DNA of 64,000 bases, from positions 186,001-250,000 of the forward strand of contig NZ_AP023179.1 in the NCBI RefSeq assembly GCF_013426915.1, given 5' to 3'. The position numbers and the translations under genes are program-made. Below the pieces are notes generated by a model. The model did not search any database, was not told the DNA's origin, and saw nothing but the letters and a program-made list of their open reading frames with translations. The stretch comes from Paraburkholderia sp. PGU19. GTDB lineage: Bacteria > Pseudomonadota > Gammaproteobacteria > Burkholderiales > Burkholderiaceae. Every line of letters starts with the position of its first letter. Position 1 is the first letter of the stretch. Of this stretch, positions 37,453 to 47,416 are shown piece by piece.

Positions 37453-38745
37453 TCAGCGGCTAGCCAGCGCGGGCTTGCTGTCGTCGTTCGAAGGTGCGTC
37501 GGCGTCGGCCGTTCGAGTGGCACCGTCTTTCCATACGACGGCGTTGTTGACCGCGTACAGGTGGCACGGGTCCGCGCTCTGCTTCTGGCAGTTGGCGACG
37601 GCCACCGACATCGGATCGTCGCCGCCTTCCGCCCACGACCACGCGCCCGAATCGGATACGGCGAACGCGCGGCTCGGATACTGATGCAGGAAGTTGCGGT
37701 AGCCGGCGCGGCCAGCTTCGTCGACGAAGGGCACGGAGTCAACGGCGTCGATCGACGCGAAATGCGTCGCCTTCGGCTGCGTCGGCTCGGCGACGCGGTA
37801 CTGGACACCCGTCGGCATGCCGACGCGCGCAAGGAACGCTTCGACGGACGGCCACCAGACCTGCACGCCGTCGCGATCGCCGACCAGACGGTGGGCGTCA
37901 TTCTTGTACGAGCCGAAATCGACCATTTTCGCGGTCGCGCCCGTGCCCTGCGCGTTATTGATGTACGCGGTGTACATCTGCGAAACGAGCGTGGACGGCC
38001 AGATCGAGTCGTTGTCGCCGTACAGCCACAGCGACGGCACATGCGTCTTTTCGCCGTACGTGCCAAAGGCGTGCGTCAGATTGCCTTGCCAGTCGGTGCA
38101 GGCGTCCTGGCGCAGGCCGCCGGAGAAATTGATCAGCCCGCGCACGCCGGACGCGGCGTTCGTGCCGTAGGCAATCGTCGCGAGGCCGCCGTGCGAGGTG
38201 CCCGCCACGACGATGTGCTTCGCGTCCACGTAGCTTTGCTTCGACATGTAGTCGACCGTCGTCGCGACGTCGGCGGCCTGGCTCATGCCGTTGCGCGTCA
38301 CGTCGCAGCCATCCTGCACATACGTGCCGCCCGAATCGGCGAAGCCCTGGCGGTTCGGCGCGACCACGACGTAGCCGCGGCGCACAAATTCGCGCGCCAG
38401 CGAGACGGGATCGCTGCGCGTCTGCATGCGCGGATCGCCGTGAATCTTGCCGTGGTTGAACACGACCATCGGGAACGGGCCCGGACCTTCGGGCTTGTAG
38501 ATGGTGGTTTCGAGGGTGACATTGCCGTCGGTGCCGACAGGAATGCGGACGATCTGTTCGCTCAGCTTGACGACGGGCAGGTAGCCATCTTCATCGAGCG
38601 CGAGGCGCTGCACTTGCGCGCGGCCGAGCGGGCCGGCCTCGACGTCCGTGATCGGGTCCGCGTGCGCGGTCGTCACGGCGCTGGCCACGATGGCCGCCGA
38701 GATCGCACATACCGTCAGAACTTTGCTGAACACCATCCGCAACAC
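37453..38745 (-). CDS. Secreted alpha/beta hydrolase (dienelactone hydrolase-like)
   Basis: 430 residues. A Sec signal peptide ends near TTAHA-DPI. The catalytic domain shows VVFNHGKIHGDPRM (oxyanion loop), VVVAPNRQGFADSGG, nucleophile GTSHGGLATIAYG, acid in LYGDNDSIWP, and histidine in NDAHRL. A region rich in aromatic residues follows and the C-terminal tail is hydrophilic. It resembles periplasmic dienelactone hydrolase/acyl-peptidase-like proteins. A start at the ATG for MVFSKVL (38736) is also possible. Natural substrate unknown. Confidence 0.85.
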   Translation of the reverse strand: MLRMVFSKVLTVCAISAAIVASAVTTAHADPITDVEAGPLGRAQVQRLALDEDGYLPVVKLSEQIVRIPVGTDGNVTLETTIYKPEGPGPFPMVVFNHGKIHGDPRMQTRSDPVSLAREFVRRGYVVVAPNRQGFADSGGTYVQDGCDVTRNGMSQAADVATTVDYMSKQSYVDAKHIVVAGTSHGGLATIAYGTNAASGVRGLINFSGGLRQDACTDWQGNLTHAFGTYGEKTHVPSLWLYGDNDSIWPSTLVSQMYTAYINNAQGTGATAKMVDFGSYKNDAHRLVGDRDGVQVWWPSVEAFLARVGMPTGVQYRVAEPTQPKATHFASIDAVDSVPFVDEAGRAGYRNFLHQYPSRAFAVSDSGAWSWAEGGDDPMSVAVANCQKQSADPCHLYAVNNAVVWKDGATRTADADAPSNDDSKPALASR

Positions 38746-39283
38746 CTGCTCTCAAAAGCGCCTGAACCTTCCCTACGGTTGCCCGCAGAACTGATTTCGG
38801 TACGGTGACACGCCAAAACAAGGTCAAAAAATCACGTACGGTGCGTTGTTCACGCACTCAGACAGATCAAGACCGCATTGGAATGAACCGAAGCCGGTCG
38901 ACGCGACCCCACGCGTCGAAATGAGCGCCTCGCGATGCCCCTGATCGCGTGCCCGCTGAATAGTCAGCAGGCGGTGCGTCTGGACATCCTGCGGGAGCGG
39001 TGGACCGCCACCTCGCTACGGAGCGCTGCAACATCTGTAGGCTCATCCTGGCACGACAATTTATATTTGTGCAATTCAGTACAAACCCCTTGCGGCACGA
39101 ATTTCCTTTCGTCTGATGTGCGCGAAGCCGTTTGGGGCGGGTATCGGCGGCGATTCGGAAAGAACGGGTAATTGAGGGACGTGTCGCTCGCCCAACACGT
39201 TGATTCTCTTACAGAAATGGCCCTTATTTGAGATTTGTAAGGGATGCTTGATACGTTGTTGCAGCGCAACCGGAATGCGAGCG
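38746..39283. other. Intergenic region
   Basis: 538 bp between the secreted hydrolase start and the stop of the YchJ-like gene. The AT-rich patch around 39055-39090 (TTTATATTTGTGCAATTCAG) is probably promoter DNA. No credible gene or repeat. Confidence 0.45.
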
Positions 39284-39727
39284 TCAGCGATCGCTTACAT
39301 CGCCATCGACGTAGCGCCAATGCCCATCTTCCCCTCGGATAAAGCGGCTGGATTCATGCAGCCGATGCGCCCGTCCGCCCACCTTGTAGCGCGCGACGAA
39401 TTCCACTTCGGCGTGCGTAGCGTCGAGCGGCGTGAAGCGTTTGATCTGCAGACCTAGCCAGCGGGGCGCGTCGGCCGCGCTCGGGTCGGCGTCCAGATTG
39501 GCGGGGCAGGTTTGGGGCGCCCATGTTTCGCGCAAATATTGGGATTCGCCGAGCACGTAGGCGCTATAGCGGGAGCGCATCAGTTCGAGCGCGGTCGGCG
39601 CGGCCGCGCCGCCGTCGATGAAACGGCCGCAGCAATCCGCGAAACGCGGCGGCTTGTCCGAATCGCGCCGGTTCGGCGCGGCGCCGCCGCAAGGGCAATC
39701 GATGGGACGTTGTTTTGATGCAGTCAT
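39284..39727 (-). CDS. YchJ-family SEC-C/NTF2-like protein
   Basis: 147 residues. The N-terminal SEC-C-like cysteine set CPCGG and FADCC, then SRYSAYVLGESQYLRETW, then an NTF2-like region with FVARYKVGGRAHRLHESSRFIRGEDGHWRYVDGD, the UPF0225/YchJ signature. Probably binds zinc; role unknown. Starts 18 bp after the acyl-CoA dehydrogenase stop and may be its operon tail. Confidence 0.88.
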   Translation of the reverse strand: MTASKQRPIDCPCGGAAPNRRDSDKPPRFADCCGRFIDGGAAAPTALELMRSRYSAYVLGESQYLRETWAPQTCPANLDADPSAADAPRWLGLQIKRFTPLDATHAEVEFVARYKVGGRAHRLHESSRFIRGEDGHWRYVDGDVSDR

Positions 39728-39745
39728 GAATGATTGAGTTGGGGT

Positions 39746-40876
39746 TCAGCTCAGTCCGCGTGCGATGAGAATCTTTTGGATATCGCTGGTGCCTTCGTAA
39801 ATCTGGCAGACGCGAACATCGCGATAAATGCGTTCGACGGGAAAGTCGCTCAGATAGCCGTAGCCGCCGTGAATCTGCAGTGCGGCCGAACAGATGCGCT
39901 CCGCAGCCTCGGAGGCGAACAGTTTGGCCATGGCCGCTTCCGTCAGACACGGCTGGCCCGCGTCCTTCAGCGACGCCGCGTGCCAGATCAACTGCCGCGC
40001 CGCTTCGAGTTGCGTCGCCATGTCGGCGAGACGGAATTGCACGGCCTGGTGCGCGAAGAGCGGCTCGCCGAAGCTTTCGCGCTCCTTTGCATAGGCGAGG
40101 GCCGCTTCGAACGCTGCGCGCGCCATGCCGACGCTCTGCGCGGCAATGCCGATGCGCCCGCCTTCGAGCCCCGACAGCGCGATCCGGTAGCCTTCGCCTT
40201 CCGCGCCGATCAGGTTGGCGGCGGGAACGCGGCAGTTGTCGAAGACGATCTGCGCGGTATCGGACGAATGCTGGCCGAGCTTTTCTTCGAGACGCGCGAC
40301 GACGTAACCGGGCGTGTCCGTCGGCACGATGAACGCGCTGATGCCGCGCTTGCCGGCGCTTTTGTCCGTGACGGCCATGACGATCGCGACATTGCCGTTC
40401 TTGCCGCTCGTGATGAACTGCTTGACGCCGTTGAGCACGTAAAAGTCGCCATCGCGCGTGGCCGTGGTGCGCAACGCCGAGGCATCCGACCCCGCCTGCG
40501 GTTCGGTGAGGCAGAACGAGCCGAGCATCTCGCCGCGCGCGAGCGGCGTGAGCCAGTCGCGTTTCTGCTGCTCGTTGCCATACGTCAGAAGAATGCTGCA
40601 GACGGGGCAGTTGTTGACCGAGATCGCCGTCGACGTGCCACCGTCGCCCGCCGCGATCTCTTCGAGGATCAGCGCGAGCGCGAGCGCATCGAGCCCGGCG
40701 CCGCCGTATTCCTCCGGCACGAGCACGCCGTACGCGCCGAGTTCGGCGAGCTGGCGATGCACGTCGGCGGGAAACTGACGGTCGCGGTCCCATTGCGCCG
40801 CATTCGGCGTCACGGCCTCGCGCACGAAAGTGCGCACCGCGTCGCGGATCATCAGGTGGTCCTGATCGAGCAACAT
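39746..40876 (-). CDS. Acyl-CoA dehydrogenase
   Basis: 376 residues, FAD-dependent. Marks: [33 protein letters not shown] (FAD-binding), [16 protein letters not shown], and the C-terminal [20 protein letters not shown] then IYEGTSDIQ with catalytic base Glu361. The position of Glu361 is that of short-chain and branched-short-chain enzymes. CAGGAGAC lies upstream of 40876. It lies in a run with an SDR and a thiolase, so short or branched acyl-CoA oxidation is likely. Confidence 0.94.
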   Translation of the reverse strand: MLLDQDHLMIRDAVRTFVREAVTPNAAQWDRDRQFPADVHRQLAELGAYGVLVPEEYGGAGLDALALALILEEIAAGDGGTSTAISVNNCPVCSILLTYGNEQQKRDWLTPLARGEMLGSFCLTEPQAGSDASALRTTATRDGDFYVLNGVKQFITSGKNGNVAIVMAVTDKSAGKRGISAFIVPTDTPGYVVARLEEKLGQHSSDTAQIVFDNCRVPAANLIGAEGEGYRIALSGLEGGRIGIAAQSVGMARAAFEAALAYAKERESFGEPLFAHQAVQFRLADMATQLEAARQLIWHAASLKDAGQPCLTEAAMAKLFASEAAERICSAALQIHGGYGYLSDFPVERIYRDVRVCQIYEGTSDIQKILIARGLS

Positions 40877-40912
40877 GCGGGTGTCTCCTGATTATTTGTG
40901 TGTTGTTTGCCG

Positions 40913-41590
<678 letters not shown>

Positions 41591-41651
41591 GAGATGTCCT
41601 GTCGTGTCTCGATGCGCGCAGGCCGTCGCGCGCCGCCGTTCAAACGATGCG

Positions 41652-42845
41652 TCAGACCAGCTCGACGCCCATCGCCGTCGCTTCGCCGCCGCCGATGCAC
41701 AGGCTCGCGACGCCGCGTTTCAGCCCACGCTTTTTCAGCGCGCCGATCAGCGTGACGAGAATGCGCGCGCCCGATGCGCCGATCGGGTGGCCGAGCGCGC
41801 ACGCGCCGCCGTTCACGTTGACCTTGTCGTGCGGCAGGTCATGCTCTTTCATCGCGGCCATCGTGACGACGGCGAACGCTTCGTTGATCTCGTACAGATC
41901 GACGTCTTGCGCTTTCCAGCCGTTCTTGTCGAACAGCTTCCGGATCGCGCCGACGGGCGCTGTCGTGAACTTCGCCGGTTCCTGCGCAAACGTGGCATGG
42001 CCGACGACGCGCGCGAGCGGCGTCACGCCGAGCTTCTTCGCCGTCGATTCCCGCATCATCACGAGCGCCGCTGCGCCGTCGCTGATCGACGACGAGTTCG
42101 CGGCCGTCACCGTGCCCGTTTTGCTGAATGCGGGCTTGAGCGTCGGAATCTTGTCGAGGTTCGCCTTGAACGGCTGCTCGTCGCGCTCGACCGTCACGCT
42201 GCCTTTCTTGCCTTCGAGGGTGACGGGTGCGATTTCCCATGCAAACGAGCCGTCTTCATTGGCGCGCTTTGCGCGCGTCAGCGATTCGATGGCGAACTTG
42301 TCCTGCGACTCACGCGTGAAATCGTACGAGCCTGCGCACTCTTCGGCGAACGTGCCCATCAGACGGCCTTTCTCGTAGGCGTCTTCGAGGCCGTCGAGGA
42401 ACATGTGGTCCATCACCTGACCGTGGCCCATGCGCATGCCGCCGCGCGCCTTCGGCAGCAGGTACGGCGCGTTCGTCATGCTCTCCATGCCGCCCGCGAC
42501 GATCACGTCGACGGAACCGGCCGTGAGCATGTCGTGCGCGAACATCGCCGCGCGCATGCCGGAGCCGCACATCTTGTTGACGGTCGTCGAGCCCGTCGAT
42601 AGCGGCAGCCCCGCGCCGAGCGCCGCCTGGCGCGCGGGCGCCTGGCCCTGGCCGGCGGGCAGCACGCAGCCCATCACGGCTTCTTCGACCTGTTCCGGCT
42701 TGAGGCCCGCGCGTTCGACGGCCGCCTTGATCGCGATTGCGCCGAGCTGCGGTGCCGTCAGCGATGCGAACTCGCCCTGGAACGCGGCCATCGGCGTACG
42801 CGCGACGGATACGATGACGATCGGGTCCTTGCTTGTCTCACTCAT
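41652..42845 (-). CDS. Acetyl-CoA acetyltransferase (thiolase)
   Basis: 397 residues. Nucleophile Cys93 in NKMCGSGMRAA, catalytic His in GGACALGHPIGASG (about 353), and second Cys383 in SLCIGGGEATAMG. Length and motifs match biosynthetic-type acetoacetyl-CoA thiolases, working on short 3-oxoacyl-CoA. AAGGAGAT sits before the start. Its start overlaps the end of the carbonic anhydrase frame by 8 nt. Confidence 0.95.
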   Translation of the reverse strand: MSETSKDPIVIVSVARTPMAAFQGEFASLTAPQLGAIAIKAAVERAGLKPEQVEEAVMGCVLPAGQGQAPARQAALGAGLPLSTGSTTVNKMCGSGMRAAMFAHDMLTAGSVDVIVAGGMESMTNAPYLLPKARGGMRMGHGQVMDHMFLDGLEDAYEKGRLMGTFAEECAGSYDFTRESQDKFAIESLTRAKRANEDGSFAWEIAPVTLEGKKGSVTVERDEQPFKANLDKIPTLKPAFSKTGTVTAANSSSISDGAAALVMMRESTAKKLGVTPLARVVGHATFAQEPAKFTTAPVGAIRKLFDKNGWKAQDVDLYEINEAFAVVTMAAMKEHDLPHDKVNVNGGACALGHPIGASGARILVTLIGALKKRGLKRGVASLCIGGGEATAMGVELV

Positions 42846-43613
42846 GTTTCATCTCCTTGATAACACCGTGAACGACCGCGGCCACACCGCCGAGCTTTTC
42901 GGCGTCGGCGGCGACCATGTCGTTGTCAGCCGAGTGTGCGCGGCTCGCGGAAACGGCCGCGACGCAACTGGTGTAGGTCTCCTCCAGCTTCGACGGATCT
43001 TTGACCGTCATGCCGAGATCGCGCACGCGACCGTCGTGCACGCCATACACCCAACCGTGAATGGTGAGGTCCTGGCCACGCGCCCATGCGTCGTTGACGA
43101 TCGTCGTGCGGCACACGTTGACGACCTGCTCGATCGTATTCAGTTCGACGAGGCGGCGATGCCGTGCTTCGCCCATCGGCCATTGTTCGAGCATCGCGGC
43201 GTGCTTCGAGCGCACGTCCTGCACGTGATGCAGCCAGTTGTCGGCGAGACCGACGCGACGGCCGTGCAGCGCGGCACCGACGCCCGAGCAGCCGTAGTGG
43301 CCGACGACCATGATGTGCTTGATCTTCAGCAGATCGACGGCGAACTGGACCACGGACAGACAGTTCAGGTCCGAGTGCACGACGACGTTCGCGATATTGC
43401 GGTGAACGAACACTTCGCCCGGCGGCAGGCCGATGATCTCGTTGGCAGGCACGCGCGAATCCGCGCAGCCGATCCACAGATACTCGGGCGCCTGCTGATG
43501 CGCGAGCCGTGAGAAAAACTCGGGGTCTTCCTCGAGCTTGTGCGAGACCCATGCATCGTTGTTCGCGAACAGATGGGCGAGGGATGTTCAGTAGCAGAAG
43601 CGTTCGTAGTCAT
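42838..43613 (-). pseudogene. can: Beta-carbonic anhydrase, frameshifted near the N-terminus
   Basis: From 43452 down, a clean 204-codon frame covers most of a beta-class carbonic anhydrase, with zinc ligands His and Cys in VVGHYGCSGVG. The frame is open further upstream and encodes the expected LAHLFANNDAWV and LWIGCADSRV, including the zinc Cys and catalytic Asp-Arg pair. It meets a TGA before any ATG. The natural ATG at 43613 (MTTNASATEHPS) is in another frame. Inserting four bases (a repeat of CTCG) near 43576-43583 would join them. A GTG start at 43452 would lose the Cys and Asp active-site residues, so the gene as read is broken, or the assembly is wrong there. Confidence 0.82.
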
Positions 43614-43672
43614 GATTCGTTCCGACGTAATCTGGTTGTTTGATGTTGTTCAATCGAGGACGGCATGCGCTT

Positions 43673-45505
43673 TCATGCTAAGCGCACCGTCGGCTTGGTC
43701 GATGCATTGGCCGCGTGATCCTGATCCCGATCTGCTGGGAACCGTTCCGGATAACGCACGGAAAAGCGCAGGTTGCCGTCATACGGATAGAAGTCGGGCA
43801 ACTCGCCGCGGAGAATGTGATTCTTGTGCTTTTGCCACAGCGCGGGATCGAAGAAATCCGCGTGATGCTTGAGGAAATATTCGCGTACGCGCGTGTCGCC
43901 GAGCAAAAACGTGTTGTACGTCTCCGGAAAAATGTCATGCGGACCGACCGTGTACCACGGCTCGCCCGACATCTCATCTTCCTCGTTGCGCGGCGGCGGC
44001 ACCGCGCGCACGTTGCAATCGGTGAGGTATTCAATCTCGTCGTAGTCGTAGAACACGACACGTCCGTGCCGCGTGACGCCGAAGTTCTTGTACAGCATGT
44101 CGCCGGGAAAGATGTTGGCCTGCATCAGTTCTTTCACCGCGTTGCCGTACTCGCGGATGCCGTGCTCGACGTCGGCGTCCGTGCCGTTCTGCAGGAAAAT
44201 GTTGAGCGGCACCATGCGCCGTTCGATATACAGATGCCTGATGACGAGATTATCGCCTTCGTATTCGAGCATCGACGGCGCTTCCTTTTCGAGCTCGCGA
44301 ATGAGCGCGTGATCGAGGCGCGACAGCGGCAATGCGACGCTCGAATATTCGAGTGTGTCGGCCATGCGGCCCAGACGGTCATGTCGTTTGACGAGCTGAT
44401 ACTTGCCCACCACCTGTTCGCGCGTCGTTTCTTTCGGCGGCGGGAATGAGTCTTTGATCAGCTTGAACACGTACGGAAACGACGGCAGCGTGAACACCAG
44501 CATCACCATGCCCTTGATGCCGGGCGCGATGATGAACCGGTCGCTCGAATGCCTCAGATGCTGCAGCAGATCGCGATAGAAAAGATTCTTGCCCTGCTTC
44601 TGCAAGCCCACCGACGTATAGATTTCCGCCTTCGGCTTGCCCAGCAGAATGCTGCCGAGAAATTCGACGTACGCGGACGGCACTTCCATATCGACGAGAA
44701 AGTACGAATGCGCGAAGCTGAAAATGATCAGCAACTGGTCGCGCTTGCAAAGCAGCGCATCGAGTGCGAGCAGGCCCGGCTTCACGTGATGGATCGGCAA
44801 TGCGAACGGCACCATCGTGTCGCCGTTGATGATGCGCCCGATGATGTACGCCGCCTTGTTGCGGAAGAACAGCGACGACAGCACGTGAATCTGGAAATTG
44901 GGCGCTTCGTTGAAGGTGCCGAAGTTGTCGTGCAGCGCCTGAATCACGCATTCGACGTCGCGAGTCAGGTTTTCGAACGGCGGGTTCAGCTGGAAGTTCG
45001 TGACGACCCGCTCCAGCGTGACGGCGAGACCATCCCGGCCCGGGTAATATGCGCGATACGTCGGCTTCGCTGCCGGCTCGTCGTTCTCGATGTATTCGGT
45101 CGAAATCGCGGGCCGCACGAAGATGAAATCATTGTTGAAGTACGAGCGATGCAGGATCTGGCAGCACACCGAATTGAAGAACGTCTCCGCGCATTCGGGC
45201 TGGCGGTGCGTCGTCAACAGACCGATGTAATGCAGCTTGATCTGCTGCCAGACTTCGTCGTCGATGCTCTCGGCGTCGAATTCGTCCTCGAGCTTTTCGA
45301 TGCACTCGTGCACGCGTTCGTCATACGACGTGATCCGGTCGCGCGCGAGTTTTTGCAGGCCGTGCCAGTCGGCGGCTTCGAACAGATCTTTCGCGTGGAT
45401 CGCTGCTTCGCGGAAGATCCGGTAATGCCGGTCGAACCCCGCGAGCAGCGTCTCCGCGACGTCGAAGCCGATCTGTGACGACAGCAGTTTGGGAAAGTGA
45501 TTCAT
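43673..45505 (-). CDS. aceK: Isocitrate dehydrogenase kinase/phosphatase
   Basis: 610 residues. Bifunctional regulator that phosphorylates and dephosphorylates isocitrate dehydrogenase, steering carbon to the glyoxylate shunt. Family blocks: [77 protein letters not shown] (ATP site), MVPLNIFLQ and [29 protein letters not shown] with the catalytic aspartates. The start at 45505 ([13 protein letters not shown]) fits the family; the frame opens with a TTG at 45526. Convergent or isolated from other shunt genes in this window. Confidence 0.96.
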   Translation of the reverse strand: MNHFPKLLSSQIGFDVAETLLAGFDRHYRIFREAAIHAKDLFEAADWHGLQKLARDRITSYDERVHECIEKLEDEFDAESIDDEVWQQIKLHYIGLLTTHRQPECAETFFNSVCCQILHRSYFNNDFIFVRPAISTEYIENDEPAAKPTYRAYYPGRDGLAVTLERVVTNFQLNPPFENLTRDVECVIQALHDNFGTFNEAPNFQIHVLSSLFFRNKAAYIIGRIINGDTMVPFALPIHHVKPGLLALDALLCKRDQLLIIFSFAHSYFLVDMEVPSAYVEFLGSILLGKPKAEIYTSVGLQKQGKNLFYRDLLQHLRHSSDRFIIAPGIKGMVMLVFTLPSFPYVFKLIKDSFPPPKETTREQVVGKYQLVKRHDRLGRMADTLEYSSVALPLSRLDHALIRELEKEAPSMLEYEGDNLVIRHLYIERRMVPLNIFLQNGTDADVEHGIREYGNAVKELMQANIFPGDMLYKNFGVTRHGRVVFYDYDEIEYLTDCNVRAVPPPRNEEDEMSGEPWYTVGPHDIFPETYNTFLLGDTRVREYFLKHHADFFDPALWQKHKNHILRGELPDFYPYDGNLRFSVRYPERFPADRDQDHAANASTKPTVRLA

Positions 45506-45707
45506 GTCGACCGTGCATTCGTTCAATGTCGCGAAGACCCCTGCGATTGTATCGTCCGGGTGAGCTTGCGAGACGCCTTCAGGCCTTTTGGGCGCGGCGT
45601 CGACGCATTGCTGTTTGAAGCGTGTTGCATGGCGTTCGGCGCATCTTCACGCAACGCCGCGCCAATTGTCGTGTTTGGCGCCCGATCTTCCGATCAGGAT
45701 TTTTCTT

Positions 45708-46151
45708 TCAATCCGCCTTGGTGCTTTCGTGTGCGAGTTTGTCAGCCTCGCTGTAGCCGTCGCCGCGCGTGCCGCTTTCGAGCAACGCGCGCGCCTGCGC
45801 TTCGTATTGCGCGAGATCTTCGAGCGTCGCGTTGAGGTCCTCGCGCTGGCGCTCCAGCACTTCGCGATGCCGAACCACCGTTGCGAGGAACGCCTGCAAC
45901 TGCGGTTGGGTATCCGTCGGCGAATCGTACAGATCGAGCAGGTCGCGAATCTCCGACAACGTGAAACCCAGACGCTTGCCGCGCAGCGTCAGCCGCAGCC
46001 GCGTGCGGTCGCGGCCCGAGTACACGCGGCGCAATCCGCTGGAACCTTCGCGGCTTGGTGAGAGTAAACCCTGGTCCTCGTAGAAGCGGATCGCGCGCGG
46101 CGTCACGTCGAATTCGCGGGCCAGTTCGGTAATCGTGTATTGGGTGTTCAT
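45708..46151 (-). CDS. MerR-family regulator, LiuR-like
   Basis: 147 residues. The MerR helix-turn-helix YTITELAREFDVTPRAIRFYEDQGLL at 5-30, then the wing RRVYSGRDRTRLRLTLRGKRLGFTL, then a coiled coil and a short C-terminus without metal cysteines. This is the form of LiuR, regulator of leucine and isovalerate catabolism in proteobacteria. Divergent from the metallo-beta-lactamase-fold gene across 185 bp that contain a LiuR-like dyad, so autoregulation is likely. Confidence 0.88.
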   Translation of the reverse strand: MNTQYTITELAREFDVTPRAIRFYEDQGLLSPSREGSSGLRRVYSGRDRTRLRLTLRGKRLGFTLSEIRDLLDLYDSPTDTQPQLQAFLATVVRHREVLERQREDLNATLEDLAQYEAQARALLESGTRGDGYSEADKLAHESTKAD

Positions 46152-46235
46152 CGTTGGGTCTGGGGCGTGCGGTCCCGTCTGTCCGATTTGTCCAGACGGC
46201 CGGGCACAAAAACGGATTGAACGCTAGAATCGACG

Positions 46236-46251
46236 TTTACGTTATCGTCAA
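46236..46251. promoter_or_regulatory. Putative MerR/LiuR operator
   Basis: TTTACGTTATCGTCAA, an imperfect dyad of TTTACG and CGTCAA around TTAT, between the divergent MerR-type gene and the hydrolase gene. It closely resembles LiuR sites, with TTGACG-N4-CGTCAA symmetry. Its minus-strand half TTGACG could also be the -35 box of the regulator gene. Confidence 0.55.
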
Positions 46252-46336
46252 CCTGAACAAAGCGCAACCACGCGCACGGCTGGTTCATGCGACTGACCAT
46301 GCAACCGACCGTGCCGCCGACGAAGGAAACCCCACG

Positions 46337-47416
46337 ATGAATGCTCTCGAACACCAACTCGACTATCCATTCGCCGACCAGATGCCAGCCGCCGGCACGA
46401 CGCAGGAAGTCGCGCCGGGCGTCTACTGGCTGCGCATGCCGTTGCCGTTCGCGCTCAATCACATCAACCTCTGGCTGCTGCGCGACGAGATCGACGGGCA
46501 GAAGGGCTGGACGATCGTCGATTGCGGGATCGCTTCGGACGAGATCAAGGCGAACTGGGAAAGGCTGTTTGACACGGCGCTCGAAGGCTTGCCGGTGCTG
46601 CGCGTGATCGTCACGCATTGTCATCCGGACCACCTCGGGCTCGCGAACTGGTTGTGCGAGGGCGGCGAGAAGAAGCGCTGGAATGTGCGTCTGTGGATCA
46701 CGCTCGGCGAGTACATGCTGGGCCGCGTGATGGCGGCCGGCGATGGCTCGAATGCGGGCGGCGAGGGCGCGGCGCGGCACTTTGCGCGGCATGGACTAAG
46801 CGACGAGGCGTCGCTCGACAAGCTTCGCAACCGCAAGAGCTATTACGCGAACCTCGTCCCTTCGGTGCCGGGGCAATACCGGCGCATGCGCGAGGGCGAT
46901 GCGCTGTCGATCGGCGGGCGCACGTGGCGAGTCGTGACGGGCTTCGGTCATTCGCCGGAGCATTGCGCGCTGCACGCGGAAGCGGATGGCGTGCTGATTT
47001 CCGGCGATATGGTGTTGCCGCGCATTTCGACGAACGTATCGGTGTTCGACATCGAGCCGGAAGGCAATCCGCTGGCGCTGTATCTCGGTTCGCTTGGCCG
47101 TTATGAAACGATGGCGCCGGATACGCTCGTGCTGCCTTCGCATGGCAAGCCGTTTCGGGGCCTGCATACGCGTATCGGGCAACTGCGGGATCACCACGCG
47201 GCGCGGCTGGCGGAAGTGCGTGAGGCCTGCGCCCAGAAGCCGTGCAGCGCGGCGGATATCGTCCCCATCATGTTCAAACGGGAACTCGATATTCACCAGA
47301 TGACGTTTGCGATGGGTGAAGCGCTCGCGCATTTGCATCTGCTGTGGCTTCAGGGAGAGTTGAAGCGGGTGCAGGGTGGGGATGGGGTGATTCGGTTTGA
47401 GAACGAGGCTAGGTAG
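46337..47416 (+). CDS. Metallo-beta-lactamase-fold hydrolase
   Basis: 359 residues. Metal motif VTHCHPDHLGLANW (HxHxDH) at about 95, later histidine in TGFGHSPEHCAL, aspartate in LISGDMVLPR, and last histidine in LPSHGKPFRG, all intact. A C-terminal helical domain (HHAARLAEVREACA, FKRELDIHQMTFAMGEALAHLHLL) matches the long MBL proteins related to glyoxalase II/LACTB2. The start at 46337 has GAAGGAAAC upstream; the longer frame to 46154 is rejected. Linked by position to the LiuR-like regulator, so a role in acyl-CoA catabolism is an inference. The insertion sequence begins directly after its stop codon. Confidence 0.88.
   Translation: MNALEHQLDYPFADQMPAAGTTQEVAPGVYWLRMPLPFALNHINLWLLRDEIDGQKGWTIVDCGIASDEIKANWERLFDTALEGLPVLRVIVTHCHPDHLGLANWLCEGGEKKRWNVRLWITLGEYMLGRVMAAGDGSNAGGEGAARHFARHGLSDEASLDKLRNRKSYYANLVPSVPGQYRRMREGDALSIGGRTWRVVTGFGHSPEHCALHAEADGVLISGDMVLPRISTNVSVFDIEPEGNPLALYLGSLGRYETMAPDTLVLPSHGKPFRGLHTRIGQLRDHHAARLAEVREACAQKPCSAADIVPIMFKRELDIHQMTFAMGEALAHLHLLWLQGELKRVQGGDGVIRFENEAR
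47409..47416. repeat. Target site duplication, left (CTAGGTAG)
   Basis: CTAGGTAG, repeated at 48897-48904 on the other side of the insertion sequence. The left copy contains the TAG stop codon of the upstream hydrolase gene. Confidence 0.65.

Noticed and set aside
38935..39320. Overlapping ORFs on both strands in the intergenic region
   Set aside because: Poor codon bias, lower GC, no motif; more like promoter DNA.
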